41,045 nucleotides of DNA from an uncultured Oscillospiraceae bacterium (GCA_934567355.1 CAKTJC010000026.1:1-41045), one strand, 5' to 3'. Shown: positions 16,318 through 24,406, counted from the first letter of the stretch. Notes: generated from the letters alone by a model not told the origin. Numbers and translations are program-made.

Positions 16318-16935
16318 ATGAAGGTATTGATGCTCAACGGCAGCCCCCGGGTGGGGGGGAATACGTCGGTCGCCCTGCGGGAGATGGAAGCGGTGTTCCG
16401 GCAGGAGGGGATCGAGGTCGAAACCGTCCAGGTGGGGCAGAAGGATGTTCGCGGCTGCATTGCCTGCGGCAAATGCGGAGCGCTGGGCAGATGTGTGTTC
16501 GACGACATCGTGAATGAACTCGCGCCAAAATTCCAGGAGGCGGACGGCCTGGTGGTCGCCTCCCCGGTGTACTATGCCTCGGCCAATCCCACGCTGGTCG
16601 CCCTGCTGAATCGGCTTTTCTTCAGCACCCGGTTTGACAAACGCATGAAGGTGGGCACCAGCGTGGTATGCGCCCGGCGGGGCGGCTGCTCAGCCACCTT
16701 TGACGAGCTGAATAAATTCTTCACCATTTCCGGCATGCCCGTTGCCTCCAGCCAGTACTGGAACAGCATCCACGGCATGAACAAGGGCGAAGCCGACCAG
16801 GACGGTGAGGGCAGGCAGATCATGCGTACCCTGGCGCGGAACATGAGTTTCCTGATGAAGTCCATCGCCCTGGGCAAGCAGACCTACGGCCTGCCGAAAC
16901 AGGAGCCCCATATTTCCACCAATTTTATCCGGTAA
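16318..16935 (+). CDS. Iron-sulfur flavoprotein / NAD(P)H-dependent FMN reductase family
   Basis: A 205-residue flavodoxin-fold protein. The start MKVLMLNGSPRVGGNTSVAL is the FMN phosphate-binding loop. CIACGKCGALGRC (near residues 46-58) has the C-x2-C-x2-C-x5-C spacing of iron-sulfur flavoproteins (Isf family) that carry a 4Fe-4S cluster, and SPVYYASANPTLVALLNR is the family flavin-site region. Such proteins move electrons and are linked to oxygen or redox stress in anaerobes. ATG 16318 follows AAGGAGG by 7 bases. The gene is monocistronic: its own promoter lies upstream and a strong hairpin terminator follows immediately. The electron donor cannot be told from sequence. Confidence 0.88.
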   Translation: MKVLMLNGSPRVGGNTSVALREMEAVFRQEGIEVETVQVGQKDVRGCIACGKCGALGRCVFDDIVNELAPKFQEADGLVVASPVYYASANPTLVALLNRLFFSTRFDKRMKVGTSVVCARRGGCSATFDELNKFFTISGMPVASSQYWNSIHGMNKGEADQDGEGRQIMRTLARNMSFLMKSIALGKQTYGLPKQEPHISTNFIR

Positions 16936-16939
16936 GAGC

Positions 16940-16989
16940 AAAAAAGCCCTGACATTCCCGCCCCCTGCGGGAGAATGTCAGGGCTTTTT
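16940..16989 (+). terminator. Strong terminator after the flavoprotein gene
   Basis: AAAAAGCCCTGACATTC pairs with GAATGTCAGGGCTTTTT, continuing into CCGC/GCGG with a two-base bulge, and ends in a T-run. The flanking A- and T-runs make it potentially bidirectional. It isolates the flavoprotein gene from the sigma factor unit. Confidence 0.9.
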
Positions 16990-17026
16990 GCTTTCCATGT
17001 TCTATGCAGGCAGGAATGCTTTTAAT

Positions 17027-17055
17027 TTGACATTCCGCTGCTCTGCATGTAAAAT
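17027..17055 (+). promoter_or_regulatory. Sigma-A promoter of the ECF sigma gene
   Basis: A perfect TTGACA (17027-17032), a 17-bp spacer and TAAAAT (17050-17055) lie about 30 bases before the ATG of the sigma factor. Housekeeping transcription of the sigma/anti-sigma pair is implied. Confidence 0.75.
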
Positions 17056-17085
17056 GCAGAAATAGAAAGAGAGGTGGCATCCCGT

Positions 17086-17601
17086 ATGCTTGTTTATCTG
17101 GCGGTGATCGACGAGCCGGTGCAAAAGAGGAAATTTGAGATCGTCTATCATCAGTACAGGGGGCTCATGTACTATGTTGCCTACCGGATCTTGAACAATG
17201 CCTCGGATGCCGAGGACGCCGTGCATGACGCATTCGTGAAAATCGCGGAAAATATGGAAAAAAATTCTGACCCGGTGTGTCCAAAAACGCAGAGCTACGT
17301 CGTTACCATTGTTGAAAACAAAGCAATCGACCTGTACCGGCGCAAGCAGCGCCGGGGTGCCCTGCCCCTGGAGGAGACGGAGGAGCTGTCCGTCAGCCCC
17401 CAGGAGCCAATGGGTCTGGCGGAGTGCATACTGAAATTGCCGCCCAACTACCGGCAGGTTATCCTGCTGAAATACCACCAGGGGTTCAGCTGCGGGGAGA
17501 TTGCGGCAATGCTGGGCATCAGCCTGTCCGCCGCCCAGAAACTGGACCAGCGCGCCAAGGAAAAGCTGCGGCAGATTGCCGAAAAGGAGGGAATTTTGTG
17601 A
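17086..17601 (+). CDS. ECF-type RNA polymerase sigma factor
   Basis: A 171-residue extracytoplasmic-function sigma factor. Region 2 covers YHQYRGLMYYVAYRILNNAS and DAEDAVHDAFVKIAENM (core binding and -10 recognition). Region 4 covers LPPNYRQVILLKYHQGFSC and EIAAMLGISLSAAQKLDQRA (the -35 helix-turn-helix). It lacks regions 1 and 3, as expected for ECF factors. ATG 17086 is chosen because AGAGGTGG lies about 9 bases upstream; the frame opens earlier at GTG 17074. The stop TGA shares bases with the next ATG, the usual arrangement for a sigma factor and its membrane anti-sigma. The regulon probably includes the following peptide and ABC genes. Confidence 0.9.
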   Translation: MLVYLAVIDEPVQKRKFEIVYHQYRGLMYYVAYRILNNASDAEDAVHDAFVKIAENMEKNSDPVCPKTQSYVVTIVENKAIDLYRRKQRRGALPLEETEELSVSPQEPMGLAECILKLPPNYRQVILLKYHQGFSCGEIAAMLGISLSAAQKLDQRAKEKLRQIAEKEGIL

Positions 17602-18275
17602 TGAACGAGGAAGAATTATCCCGGGCAGCAGCCCGGGCGGCAGAGCTGCTGAACGAAGCCCTGCCAAAACCGGAGGACTGCAACCACACATTTTCCCCCC
17701 GCTTCCGGCGGAAAATGCGGCGCCTGTTGTTCCGGCAGAATCACCCCGTCCTCACACGCGCCCTGCAAAGCGCCGCGGTGCTGTTCCTGACAATTACCGT
17801 CCTGTTTGGCTCTTTGCTGACGGTTAGCACCGATGCACAGGAGTTTGTATCCGGGTGGGTAAAAACGAAAATTGAAACAGTGTATCATTTTTACTACGAA
17901 GGAAATCCATCCCAAGGGGATTCTTCCACCGAGTATGTGTTGGGCTGGATTCCAGATGGATATACGCTTGTCGAAACTGTTGATTTTCCCGGTGAACGGA
18001 TATACGGCTATGTTGATGCAGACAAGAAATGGAATTTGACCTTTTCTTATTCCGCAGATTCCAGCGGCGCAGATATTTATATGCTGAATGCCGACTGCGC
18101 ACAAAAAGAAGTGACGGTCAACGGCTTACCCGCAACGCTTTATATTCCATTCAACGATGACTCCCCTGCCATCGTCTGGGAAGACCGTGAAAAGGGTGTG
18201 CTTTTCTTCATCACCGCCCACGTCAGTGAGGATGTGCTCATCAAAATGGCCGAAAATATCGTTGCAAAAAAATAA
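17601..18275 (+). CDS. Membrane anti-sigma factor with DUF4367-like extracellular domain
   Basis: A 224-residue protein whose start overlaps the sigma stop (TGATG). A charged cytoplasmic N-terminus (1-52, with basic PRFRRKMRRLLFRQNH) should hold the sigma factor. One membrane helix follows (about 60-80, AVLFLTITVLFGSLLTV). The extracellular domain (about 85-224) carries a DUF4367-like pattern (YVLGWIPDGYTLVE, VTVNGLPATLYIP, IVWEDREKGVLFFI, ILIKMAENI-like ending). Release of the sigma factor by proteolysis after an envelope signal is the known mode for such pairs. GGAGG lies 10 bases before the ATG. The exact DUF assignment is from memory of the family. Confidence 0.8.
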   Translation: MNEEELSRAAARAAELLNEALPKPEDCNHTFSPRFRRKMRRLLFRQNHPVLTRALQSAAVLFLTITVLFGSLLTVSTDAQEFVSGWVKTKIETVYHFYYEGNPSQGDSSTEYVLGWIPDGYTLVETVDFPGERIYGYVDADKKWNLTFSYSADSSGADIYMLNADCAQKEVTVNGLPATLYIPFNDDSPAIVWEDREKGVLFFITAHVSEDVLIKMAENIVAKK

Positions 18276-18293
18276 TAAAAAATTTTTCAACCA

Positions 18294-18324
18294 GGTGTCC
18301 AAAATCGACTATCTTCATCGTTAC
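18294..18324 (+). promoter_or_regulatory. Candidate ECF-dependent promoter
   Basis: GGTGTCCAAAA (18294-18304) and CGTTAC (18319-18324), with 18 bases between TGTCC and CGTTAC, lie just after the anti-sigma gene and have no good sigma-A match. CGT-type -10 elements are typical of ECF promoters, and the position ahead of the peptide and FtsX-ABC genes fits control by the adjacent sigma factor. This is inference without a proven consensus. Confidence 0.4.
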
Positions 18325-18388
18325 AAAGGGTGAACACACAAAGGAAAACACGCTGTCAATCCAATCTTGTTTTGAAAGGAGCATCTTT

Positions 18389-18547
18389 ATGAAAAAACAG
18401 CTTTCCCTCCGCTGATTCATTTTCTTCCTCCTCAGGCTTGTGATAGCTGCCTCCGCTTTCTTCCTGTTCTCCTTTGCCGAAGACGATAAAGCAGAAATCA
18501 CACCGCACACTTTTTACTGCCCGGAATGTGACAGCTGCGGTCAGTGA
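18389..18547 (+). pseudogene. Small membrane peptide gene with an in-frame TGA at codon 9
   Basis: ATG 18389 stands 7 bases after AAAGGAG and opens MKKQLSLR followed by TGA (18413-18415). The same frame then continues for 43 codons to TGA at 18545. The continuation reads as one long hydrophobic helix (FIFFLLRLVIAASAFFLFSF) and a short tail ending FYCPECDSCGQ with C-x2-C-x2-C spacing. The natural protein was probably a 52-residue exported or membrane peptide with a Cys-rich tail, broken by one base change (for example TGG to TGA). Selenocysteine or readthrough cannot be excluded, but no obvious SECIS hairpin was seen. It lies between the anti-sigma gene and the ABC permease gene. Confidence 0.5.
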
Positions 18548-18641
18548 GATGGCCGTTTCCCCGCCTCCACGGCTGGCAATTTCCTTTGAATGAAAAAAAG
18601 CGCTGATATATCCAAAATTTTACCCAAGGAGGCGATTTTTC

Positions 18642-20549
18642 ATGCTTTCTCTCTATCTGCGGCGCTCTTTCCGGCGGCGGCCGATGCGGCATTTTGCCCT
18701 TTTCTGGGTGCTGATGTGCTCCTTCCTGCTGCCGCTGGTGGTCTCGGTGTATCGGGACAGCTTGGACTACGGCACCTCTGCATTCCTGAAGAACTTCAGC
18801 CAGGGGCAGGCCATCCATATTTCCGGTGACATTCAACCAGAGGACACGGAACTGCTGCGGGACATTGACGGCATGACAGCGCCGCAATATGATGACGGCA
18901 TAATTTATTTAAGCCCTGCCACCGAGGAAGCATGGGCGCTGTATAGCAGCAGCTCCAGCCGGAATACGATTTCCGCCGAAATTCGCTCCCGACTGGCACA
19001 AGCCGGACACAACGTCAGCGACGTACACATCAACTTTTTTGCCCAAGAGGCCGTTCAGGGAACCCAGCGGGACGACATTCTTCTTTCCATGATGCGCAAA
19101 ATGCTGCTCCTGAGCCTGGGGCTGTCGCTGTTTGCCGGGCTGATTATCCAGAGCGCCTACCGCAACCACATTGCTGCCTTCTCACCGGAGCTGGCGGAGT
19201 TGGCCGCCCTGGGTGCCACCAAGGGGCAGATTGTCCGGATGTTCCTTTTGGAACTGACCGTCCTGTTCCCGCTGGCCGCCGGATGCGCGGTGGGCATCTC
19301 CTATGGGGTAATGAGGACGCTGTATAAACATTTTTTTGAGCAGACCACTAATTCCTCCACGCTCTGGCAGGTGTTCCATATGGACGCAAAAAGCACCGCC
19401 CTGCAGATTAGCTTCTATCTTCTGGTGTGCCTTGGCTCCCTGTTTTTTTCGCTGCTGAGAAAACCCAGATGGCGACTGCCGAAGAAAGGCAAGCGTGCCA
19501 CCTCGCTGAACCGGCTGTGGGTGCAGCAGACCAAGCCGCCCTTTGTACCGTGCCTGCTCATTCTTATTCCCCTGGTTACGGCGTTTGTGGTACTGTTTAA
19601 CCAGCGGCTGGACAACTATGCCTACCATTTGGAAAGCGCCCAGGAAGTGAAAATCGTGGCTACAAATACCCTGGGCTTCACCCAGAATGAGCTGGATTTT
19701 ATCGCTGCTCAAAGCGGTGTACAGCAAATGGAAATCCAGCGGGAGGAAAATAATTATTATAGCATGAATGCCGCCAACGGAGATTACCTGACGATCAAGG
19801 TTTACCCCTACCGGGACATCGCCCCCGATGCGCCGGATTTGGAAAAAAATCAGTTCGTGGCAAATCTCCCGGAGCAATATAAACTGGGCGGAACCTACGA
19901 GATGTACAGCCTCACACAGTACACGGGAAAAGTTTACCTAGAGCTGACGCAGCGGCTGTCCCCGGCGGTGGAAATGCCCATTGCTGCCAGCGTTTATGTC
20001 AGCAACGCTCTGATAGAAGAGCTTTCCGCCAAGGCTGCCATCATCAAAGTTACCATCCATACCACCCTTCCCTATTCCGCCGCCTTGCAGGAAACCTTGC
20101 AGTCTGTTCTCCCTGAAAAATACATGATACACAATACCGGAAACGATGACCTCGCCTTTGCCGCCGTGGACGAAGGGAAGCTCTGGCTGATCAGTTGGAT
20201 CTTCTGCGTGCTGGCGCTGGTTTCCATGCAGATCGTGTGGGTGCAGCTGTCCGCCTATGTGCGCGAATGCGCGCCGATGCTGCGCACCGTCCATCACCTG
20301 GGGGCTTCCCGCAGGCAGGTATCGCAGCTGATCCCGGTCTGGCTGGCCGCCGCTGCCGCCGCCACCGTGCCGTTTTTCATTGCGGTGGTTTATACCTGTG
20401 TGCGCTATCGGATTCTGGTGGGACGCATGGGCGGCTTCCTCGTCTCCCTGCCCCTGATTGGAATTTATGCCCTGATTGCCGCCATTGCCGCCCTGAGCTT
20501 CCTGCTGCCGGTGAAATGCACCCTGCGGCAGGTTCTGGACGATTTATAA
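18642..20549 (+). CDS. FtsX-type ABC transporter permease
   Basis: A 635-residue permease with about eight membrane helices and two FtsX-like modules. Helix 1 (about 18-36) is followed by an extracellular part (about 37-148). A cluster of three helices (about 150-270) includes the module signature ELAELAALGATKGQIVRMF. A second extracellular domain (about 320-500) leads to the last three helices with the second signature ECAPMLRTVHHLGASRRQV. Such permeases do not form a channel but move peptides or lipoproteins mechanically or sense antimicrobials. ATG 18642 follows AAGGAGG by 8 bases. The ATPase gene follows after 20 bases. The sigma/anti-sigma pair upstream suggests an envelope-stress role. 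Confidence 0.88.
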   Translation: MLSLYLRRSFRRRPMRHFALFWVLMCSFLLPLVVSVYRDSLDYGTSAFLKNFSQGQAIHISGDIQPEDTELLRDIDGMTAPQYDDGIIYLSPATEEAWALYSSSSSRNTISAEIRSRLAQAGHNVSDVHINFFAQEAVQGTQRDDILLSMMRKMLLLSLGLSLFAGLIIQSAYRNHIAAFSPELAELAALGATKGQIVRMFLLELTVLFPLAAGCAVGISYGVMRTLYKHFFEQTTNSSTLWQVFHMDAKSTALQISFYLLVCLGSLFFSLLRKPRWRLPKKGKRATSLNRLWVQQTKPPFVPCLLILIPLVTAFVVLFNQRLDNYAYHLESAQEVKIVATNTLGFTQNELDFIAAQSGVQQMEIQREENNYYSMNAANGDYLTIKVYPYRDIAPDAPDLEKNQFVANLPEQYKLGGTYEMYSLTQYTGKVYLELTQRLSPAVEMPIAASVYVSNALIEELSAKAAIIKVTIHTTLPYSAALQETLQSVLPEKYMIHNTGNDDLAFAAVDEGKLWLISWIFCVLALVSMQIVWVQLSAYVRECAPMLRTVHHLGASRRQVSQLIPVWLAAAAAATVPFFIAVVYTCVRYRILVGRMGGFLVSLPLIGIYALIAAIAALSFLLPVKCTLRQVLDDL

Positions 20550-20569
20550 CACACGGAAAGGAGAATCCC

Positions 20570-21244
20570 ATGCCTTTGCTAGAAGTGAAAGACCTCTGCC
20601 GCACCTTTCGGCAGGGCGACGCGACTATTCACGCCGTTGACCATGTGAATTTCTCCCTGGAAAAGGGGGAGATGCTGGCGATCGTCGGTCAGTCCGGCTC
20701 CGGAAAGACCACGCTGCTGAACCTGCTGGACGGCATCGACAAGCCGACCTCCGGCCAGGTGCTGCTGGACGGGCAGGACATCCATTCCCTTTCCGACAAG
20801 CAGTCCGCCCAGCTCCGCCGCCGGAAAATCGGCTACATCTACCAGGACTTCAAGCTCCTGCCCATCCTCACCGCCAAAGAAAATATCCTGCTCCCTGCCA
20901 CCCTGGACGGAAAAAAGGTTCCGGGTGAGCAGGTGCAGGAACTGGCAAATCAGCTGGGCATCGGCAAGCGCCTGCGGCATCTGCCCGCCCAGATGTCCGG
21001 CGGCCAGCGGCAGCGGGTCGCCATCGCCCGCGCCCTCATCAATCAGCCGGACATTCTGCTGGCGGACGAGCCCACCGGCAATCTGGACAAAACCTCTGCC
21101 CAGGAGATCATCCAGCTGCTGCTGGACTTAAACAAGGCCGGGCACACCATCATCCTGGTGACCCATGACGAGCAGTTTGCCCGCCTGTGTCCCCGCAGGA
21201 TTACCCTGAGCGACGGCCAGATCGTTTCGGACACGCGCCGATAA
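20570..21244 (+). CDS. ABC transporter ATPase of the LolD/MacB type
   Basis: A 224-residue ATPase that partners the preceding FtsX permease. It has Walker A GQSGSGKTT near 38, Q-loop YIYQDFKLLPILTAKENI, signature MSGGQRQRVAIARAL near 140, Walker B ILLADEPTGNLD and H-loop VTHD. The DEPTGNLD form and the length are typical of the LolD/MacB/FtsE group. ATG 20570 follows AAAGGAG. The stop is only 5 bases from the convergent acetyltransferase stop, and no terminator hairpin fits between them. Confidence 0.92.
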   Translation: MPLLEVKDLCRTFRQGDATIHAVDHVNFSLEKGEMLAIVGQSGSGKTTLLNLLDGIDKPTSGQVLLDGQDIHSLSDKQSAQLRRRKIGYIYQDFKLLPILTAKENILLPATLDGKKVPGEQVQELANQLGIGKRLRHLPAQMSGGQRQRVAIARALINQPDILLADEPTGNLDKTSAQEIIQLLLDLNKAGHTIILVTHDEQFARLCPRRITLSDGQIVSDTRR

Positions 21245-21249
21245 AAAAA

Positions 21250-21810
21250 TCAGATCTTCCACTGGCCGAAGCGAACCGGGGGCTGATTCTGCGCGTGGGG
21301 AGATACCGCTTTTTCCATCCAGATCATGTGGTACCAGGTGCCGAATTTATAGGCGCAGTTGTGGAAGGTGCCCACCAGGGTATAGCCTAGGTGCTGATGG
21401 AAATGCAGGCTGTCGTTGGTCAGGTGGACATCCGGGGCGTCGGTGTAGGCGATGCAGGCATTGAGATTGCACACGCCCATGTCCTTCAGCGCCTTCTCCA
21501 GCGCCAGGTACAGCGCCCGTCCGGCGCCCTGCCGCCGGGAGCCCTGGCGGACATAAACCGTGGTCTCCACCGACCAATCATAAGCCGCGCGGCTCTTGAA
21601 AGCAGTGGCGTAGGCGTAGCCCAGAACCGTGCCGTCCTCATCTACGGCCTTGAGGTAGGGATAGCGGGCAGAGATGGTCTCGATCCGCTCCCGGAACTCC
21701 TCCAGGCTGGGCACGGCGTATTCAAAGGTGATGGCAGTGTGCTCCACATAGGGGGCATAAATTTCCAGCAATGCCGCCGCATCCTGTGGAGTCGCTTTTT
21801 CGATATGCAT
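21250..21810 (-). CDS. GNAT N-acetyltransferase, phosphinothricin acetyltransferase-like
   Basis: A 186-residue GNAT enzyme of the phosphinothricin/methionine-sulfoximine acetyltransferase type (Pat/Bar/YwnH). It shows IYAPYVEHTAITFEYAVPS near the N-terminus, YAYATAFKSRAAYDWSVE and the acetyl-CoA loop RQGSRRQGAGRALY, then HQHLGYTLVGTFHNCAYKFG. It transfers acetyl from acetyl-CoA to a small amine in the cytoplasm. In non-producers it probably detoxifies methionine sulfoximine or sulfone-like compounds. ATG at 21808-21810 follows GGGAGGAATC and has its own promoter upstream. It is monocistronic and convergent with the ABC ATPase gene. Confidence 0.9.
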   Translation of the reverse strand: MHIEKATPQDAAALLEIYAPYVEHTAITFEYAVPSLEEFRERIETISARYPYLKAVDEDGTVLGYAYATAFKSRAAYDWSVETTVYVRQGSRRQGAGRALYLALEKALKDMGVCNLNACIAYTDAPDVHLTNDSLHFHQHLGYTLVGTFHNCAYKFGTWYHMIWMEKAVSPHAQNQPPVRFGQWKI

Positions 21811-21834
21811 GATGATTCCTCCCTTTTGCCCGGA

Positions 21835-21863
21835 ATCATACCACCTTTCACGCCGCTTTTCAA
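21835..21863 (-). promoter_or_regulatory. Promoter of the GNAT gene
   Basis: Minus-strand TTGAAA (21858-21863), 17-bp spacer and TATGAT (21835-21840), about 25 bases ahead of the ATG. Confidence 0.7.
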
Positions 21864-21880
21864 TAGGGCAGCACCACTAG

Positions 21881-21915
21881 GCAAAAATCCCCGGCAGCAT
21901 AAAATGCTGCCGGGG
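21881..21915 (-). terminator. Rho-independent terminator of the TPR-RCC1 gene
   Basis: CCCCGGCAGCAT (21889-21900) and ATGCTGCCGGGG (21904-21915) form a perfect 12-bp stem. On the minus strand it is followed by ATTTTTGC. It lies 11 bases after the stop of the large repeat protein gene. Confidence 0.9.
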
Positions 21916-21926
21916 AAAAAACGTGG

Positions 21927-24260
21927 TTAGAACACACAGCGGACGGCGCACTCGGCGACCTGACCGCCATATTCGGCGCGGATGACGCACTCGCCCTTGC
22001 CAACGGCGGTCACATTGCCGCCCTCCACGGTGGCAATGGAGGGGTCGCTGCTGCTCCATGCAACGTCCTCGGGGGAAATGTCGTCCTCCAGCTCCAGGGT
22101 GACGAGAATGCCCTGACGGGTGAGCGTTATCGCGTCTTTCTTCAGCTTCAGCACTGCGCCGGTGGGAGCGTCCGTCGGTTCTTCCGCTGCCTGCTCCTGC
22201 TCTGCCTCGGCAAAGGAGGAATCCTGCTCGCCGCCCAGGCGGATCTTGCTCCACTGTTCCACGTCGCACTGCCCATTGCCGTTCTTGCCCATGGCGAGCA
22301 GCGTTCCGTCGGAGCGCAGACCGATGGTGTGATCGTCGCCGCAGGAAATTTCGGTAACGTCCGTCCACTGGCTCACGTCACAGGCACCATACATGGCAAA
22401 GCCGGTGGCAACTGCGGTGCCGTCCGCTTTCAGACCCACCGTATGGTCGAAGCCGCCGTCCACGGATACGATGTCCTTCCACTCGCTGACCTCGCACTTT
22501 CCGTTGCTGTTGGAGCCTGCCGCGATCACGGTGCCGTTGCTGCGCAGACCGATGGTGTGGTTCTGACCGGCGGCAATGACGCTGATGTTGCCCCAGTCAG
22601 CCACGTCGCACTGGCCGTCGGAATTCTCACCGGTGGCGACGACGGTGCCGTCCGCACGCAGACCCAGGGTGTGATAACCGCCGGCGGCAATGGCAATGAT
22701 GTCCTTCCAGTTGGACACGTCGCACTGACCGTCCAGATTATAGCCGGTGGCGACCACGGTGCCGTCGGCACGCAGACCCACGGTAAACGTAGAACCGGCG
22801 GAAATGCTGACGATGTCCGTCCAGTCCTCTACATTGCACTGACCGTATTTATTGTATCCGGCGGCGACCACGGTGCCGTCGGTATGCAGCCCCACAATAT
22901 GGGAGGAGCCCACATCCACGGCGTAAATATCCCGCCAGGATTCTACGGCGGAGACGTCGTCCCGCCCGGAACCGGCCACAAGCACGGTGCCGTTTTCCCG
23001 CACTGCCGCCGTCAGGTTGCCGCCTGCGGCGATGGCCTTGCGGGTGCGGGTGGTGTCGCGCACCACGGTATGGAACAGGCGGGCATTGCGCACCTGCACC
23101 GCCTGGTCGGCGGCATCGGAATAATTGCCCAGGCTGATGAACAGCTCCTCTGCCTTGTCGTAATCCTCCGCCTGATAGCGCTCCTGCGCCCAGGTATACG
23201 TAACCTCCTGCGCCCGCTGGGCGGCGTCGCCGAAATCACCCAGCTGCTCAAAGGCCAGGATGGCGGCCTGATAGCTGCCGATGTCCAGCAGTTTCTGCGC
23301 TTCGGCGTACTTTTCCTCGTTGTGGGCGTAAACCACCGTTTGCAGCTGCTCGGCGGCGTCGGAATAGTCGCCCAGCGCCTGGAAGAGGGATTCCGCCTGG
23401 TCATAGTGCCCGGCCTGGAATTCCGCCTTTGCCCAGGTGTAGCGGGTCTCCTTTGCCTTCTGCGCGCTGTCCTTGAAGCTGCCCAGCTTTTCATAGGTCT
23501 GGACGGCGGCGGCATAATCCTCTGCCTTTACCTGGCGTGCAGCCTCGGCATAGGAAATTTCCAGATCCACGTCTGCTGCCCGCTGGGCGGCGTCGGAATA
23601 ATCGGCAAGAGCGGCAAAGCTGTCCCGCGCCTCGTCGTAGCGTCCGGCGCGCAGCTGGGTCTCGGCGCGCTGATAGCGAACCTCCTTTGCCCGCTCGGCG
23701 GCATCGGAATAGTCGCCCAGAGCTTCGAAGGTGGATTCGGCCTCATCGAATTTGCCCAGCGCCAGCAGGGACTCACCCTTGTCATACCGGGCGGCGAGGA
23801 TGCGGTCGGTGGAGTCGGAATAGCCGTCCAGCGCGTAGAAAGCGGAGGCGGCTTCGTCGTACTTGCCCTCCTGGAGCAGCTCCTCGGCTGCGGCATAGCG
23901 CACATCCTTGATGCGCGCCAGGGCATCGGAGTAGTCGCCCAGCATTCTGAACTGAGCGGTGGACTCGGTATAAAGCCCCTGGCTCAGCAGCTCCTCGGCA
24001 TAGGCGTAGCGGCTTTCCTTCGCCCGGTCGGCAGCGTCACGGAAATCTCCCAGTGCGGTAAAGCGCTCCATTGCCTGCTGATATTTTCCGGCAGCCAGCA
24101 GCTCCTCGGCACCGTTGTACCGGTTGCCGGGAACGATCACCCGGGCGATCAGCGCCCACACCAGGATAATCAGCACCAGCGCGCCGACAATGATCCCCGG
24201 CAGCACATAGCGGCTGTTCAGATGGATCTTTCCTTTGATTTTTTCCAGCGTTTCCTTCAC
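21927..24260 (-). CDS. Membrane-anchored TPR-like / RCC1-like / Ig-like repeat protein
   Basis: A 777-residue protein of unknown function with four parts. One membrane helix (about 18-42, LPGIIVGALVLIILVWALIA) has a basic N-terminal side, so the rest probably lies outside. Nine TPR-like repeats of about 37 residues follow (48-390), with the recurring pattern AEELLxxGKYDEAxxxFxALGDYSDAA. Seven RCC1-like units of about 38 residues (400-665) with GxxHTxGLRADGTVVATGxNxxGQCDVxxW should close a seven-bladed propeller. An acidic linker then leads to a bacterial Ig-like domain (Big_2 type, about 700-777) with WSSSDPSIATVEGGNVTAVG. The start is GTG 24260, 6 bases after AGGAGGG. It has its own promoter and terminator. 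Domain calls are firm as folds. A scaffold or surface-binding role is only inferred. Confidence 0.85.
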   Translation of the reverse strand: MKETLEKIKGKIHLNSRYVLPGIIVGALVLIILVWALIARVIVPGNRYNGAEELLAAGKYQQAMERFTALGDFRDAADRAKESRYAYAEELLSQGLYTESTAQFRMLGDYSDALARIKDVRYAAAEELLQEGKYDEAASAFYALDGYSDSTDRILAARYDKGESLLALGKFDEAESTFEALGDYSDAAERAKEVRYQRAETQLRAGRYDEARDSFAALADYSDAAQRAADVDLEISYAEAARQVKAEDYAAAVQTYEKLGSFKDSAQKAKETRYTWAKAEFQAGHYDQAESLFQALGDYSDAAEQLQTVVYAHNEEKYAEAQKLLDIGSYQAAILAFEQLGDFGDAAQRAQEVTYTWAQERYQAEDYDKAEELFISLGNYSDAADQAVQVRNARLFHTVVRDTTRTRKAIAAGGNLTAAVRENGTVLVAGSGRDDVSAVESWRDIYAVDVGSSHIVGLHTDGTVVAAGYNKYGQCNVEDWTDIVSISAGSTFTVGLRADGTVVATGYNLDGQCDVSNWKDIIAIAAGGYHTLGLRADGTVVATGENSDGQCDVADWGNISVIAAGQNHTIGLRSNGTVIAAGSNSNGKCEVSEWKDIVSVDGGFDHTVGLKADGTAVATGFAMYGACDVSQWTDVTEISCGDDHTIGLRSDGTLLAMGKNGNGQCDVEQWSKIRLGGEQDSSFAEAEQEQAAEEPTDAPTGAVLKLKKDAITLTRQGILVTLELEDDISPEDVAWSSSDPSIATVEGGNVTAVGKGECVIRAEYGGQVAECAVRCVF

Positions 24261-24324
24261 AGGAATCCCTCCTTTGGGTTTATAAAACGGTCACGCCCCG
24301 CAGGGCGAAAAAATCCATGCTCCT

Positions 24325-24352
24325 ATTTTATCATATCCGTCCCGCTTGTCAA
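24325..24352 (-). promoter_or_regulatory. Promoter of the TPR-RCC1 gene
   Basis: Minus-strand perfect TTGACA (24347-24352), 16-bp spacer and TAAAAT (24325-24330), about 65 bases ahead of the GTG start. The leader contains a short GCCC/GGGC hairpin near 24294-24307. Confidence 0.75.
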
Positions 24353-24406
24353 TTCCCCATTGGACGGGAGAAAAGCGTCAAATGTGAAATAAACGTGAAT
24401 TTATGG

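Noticed and set aside
18413..18415. Selenocysteine codon in the small peptide
   Set aside because: The TGA follows Arg in a signal-like N-terminus where selenocysteine would make no catalytic sense, and no SECIS-like hairpin was recognised nearby. Mutation is simpler.
22329..24392. A 687-codon open frame antisense to the TPR-RCC1 gene
   Set aside because: It exists because the sense gene is made of repeats without stop codons in that phase. The translation is a low-complexity mirror with no start signals.
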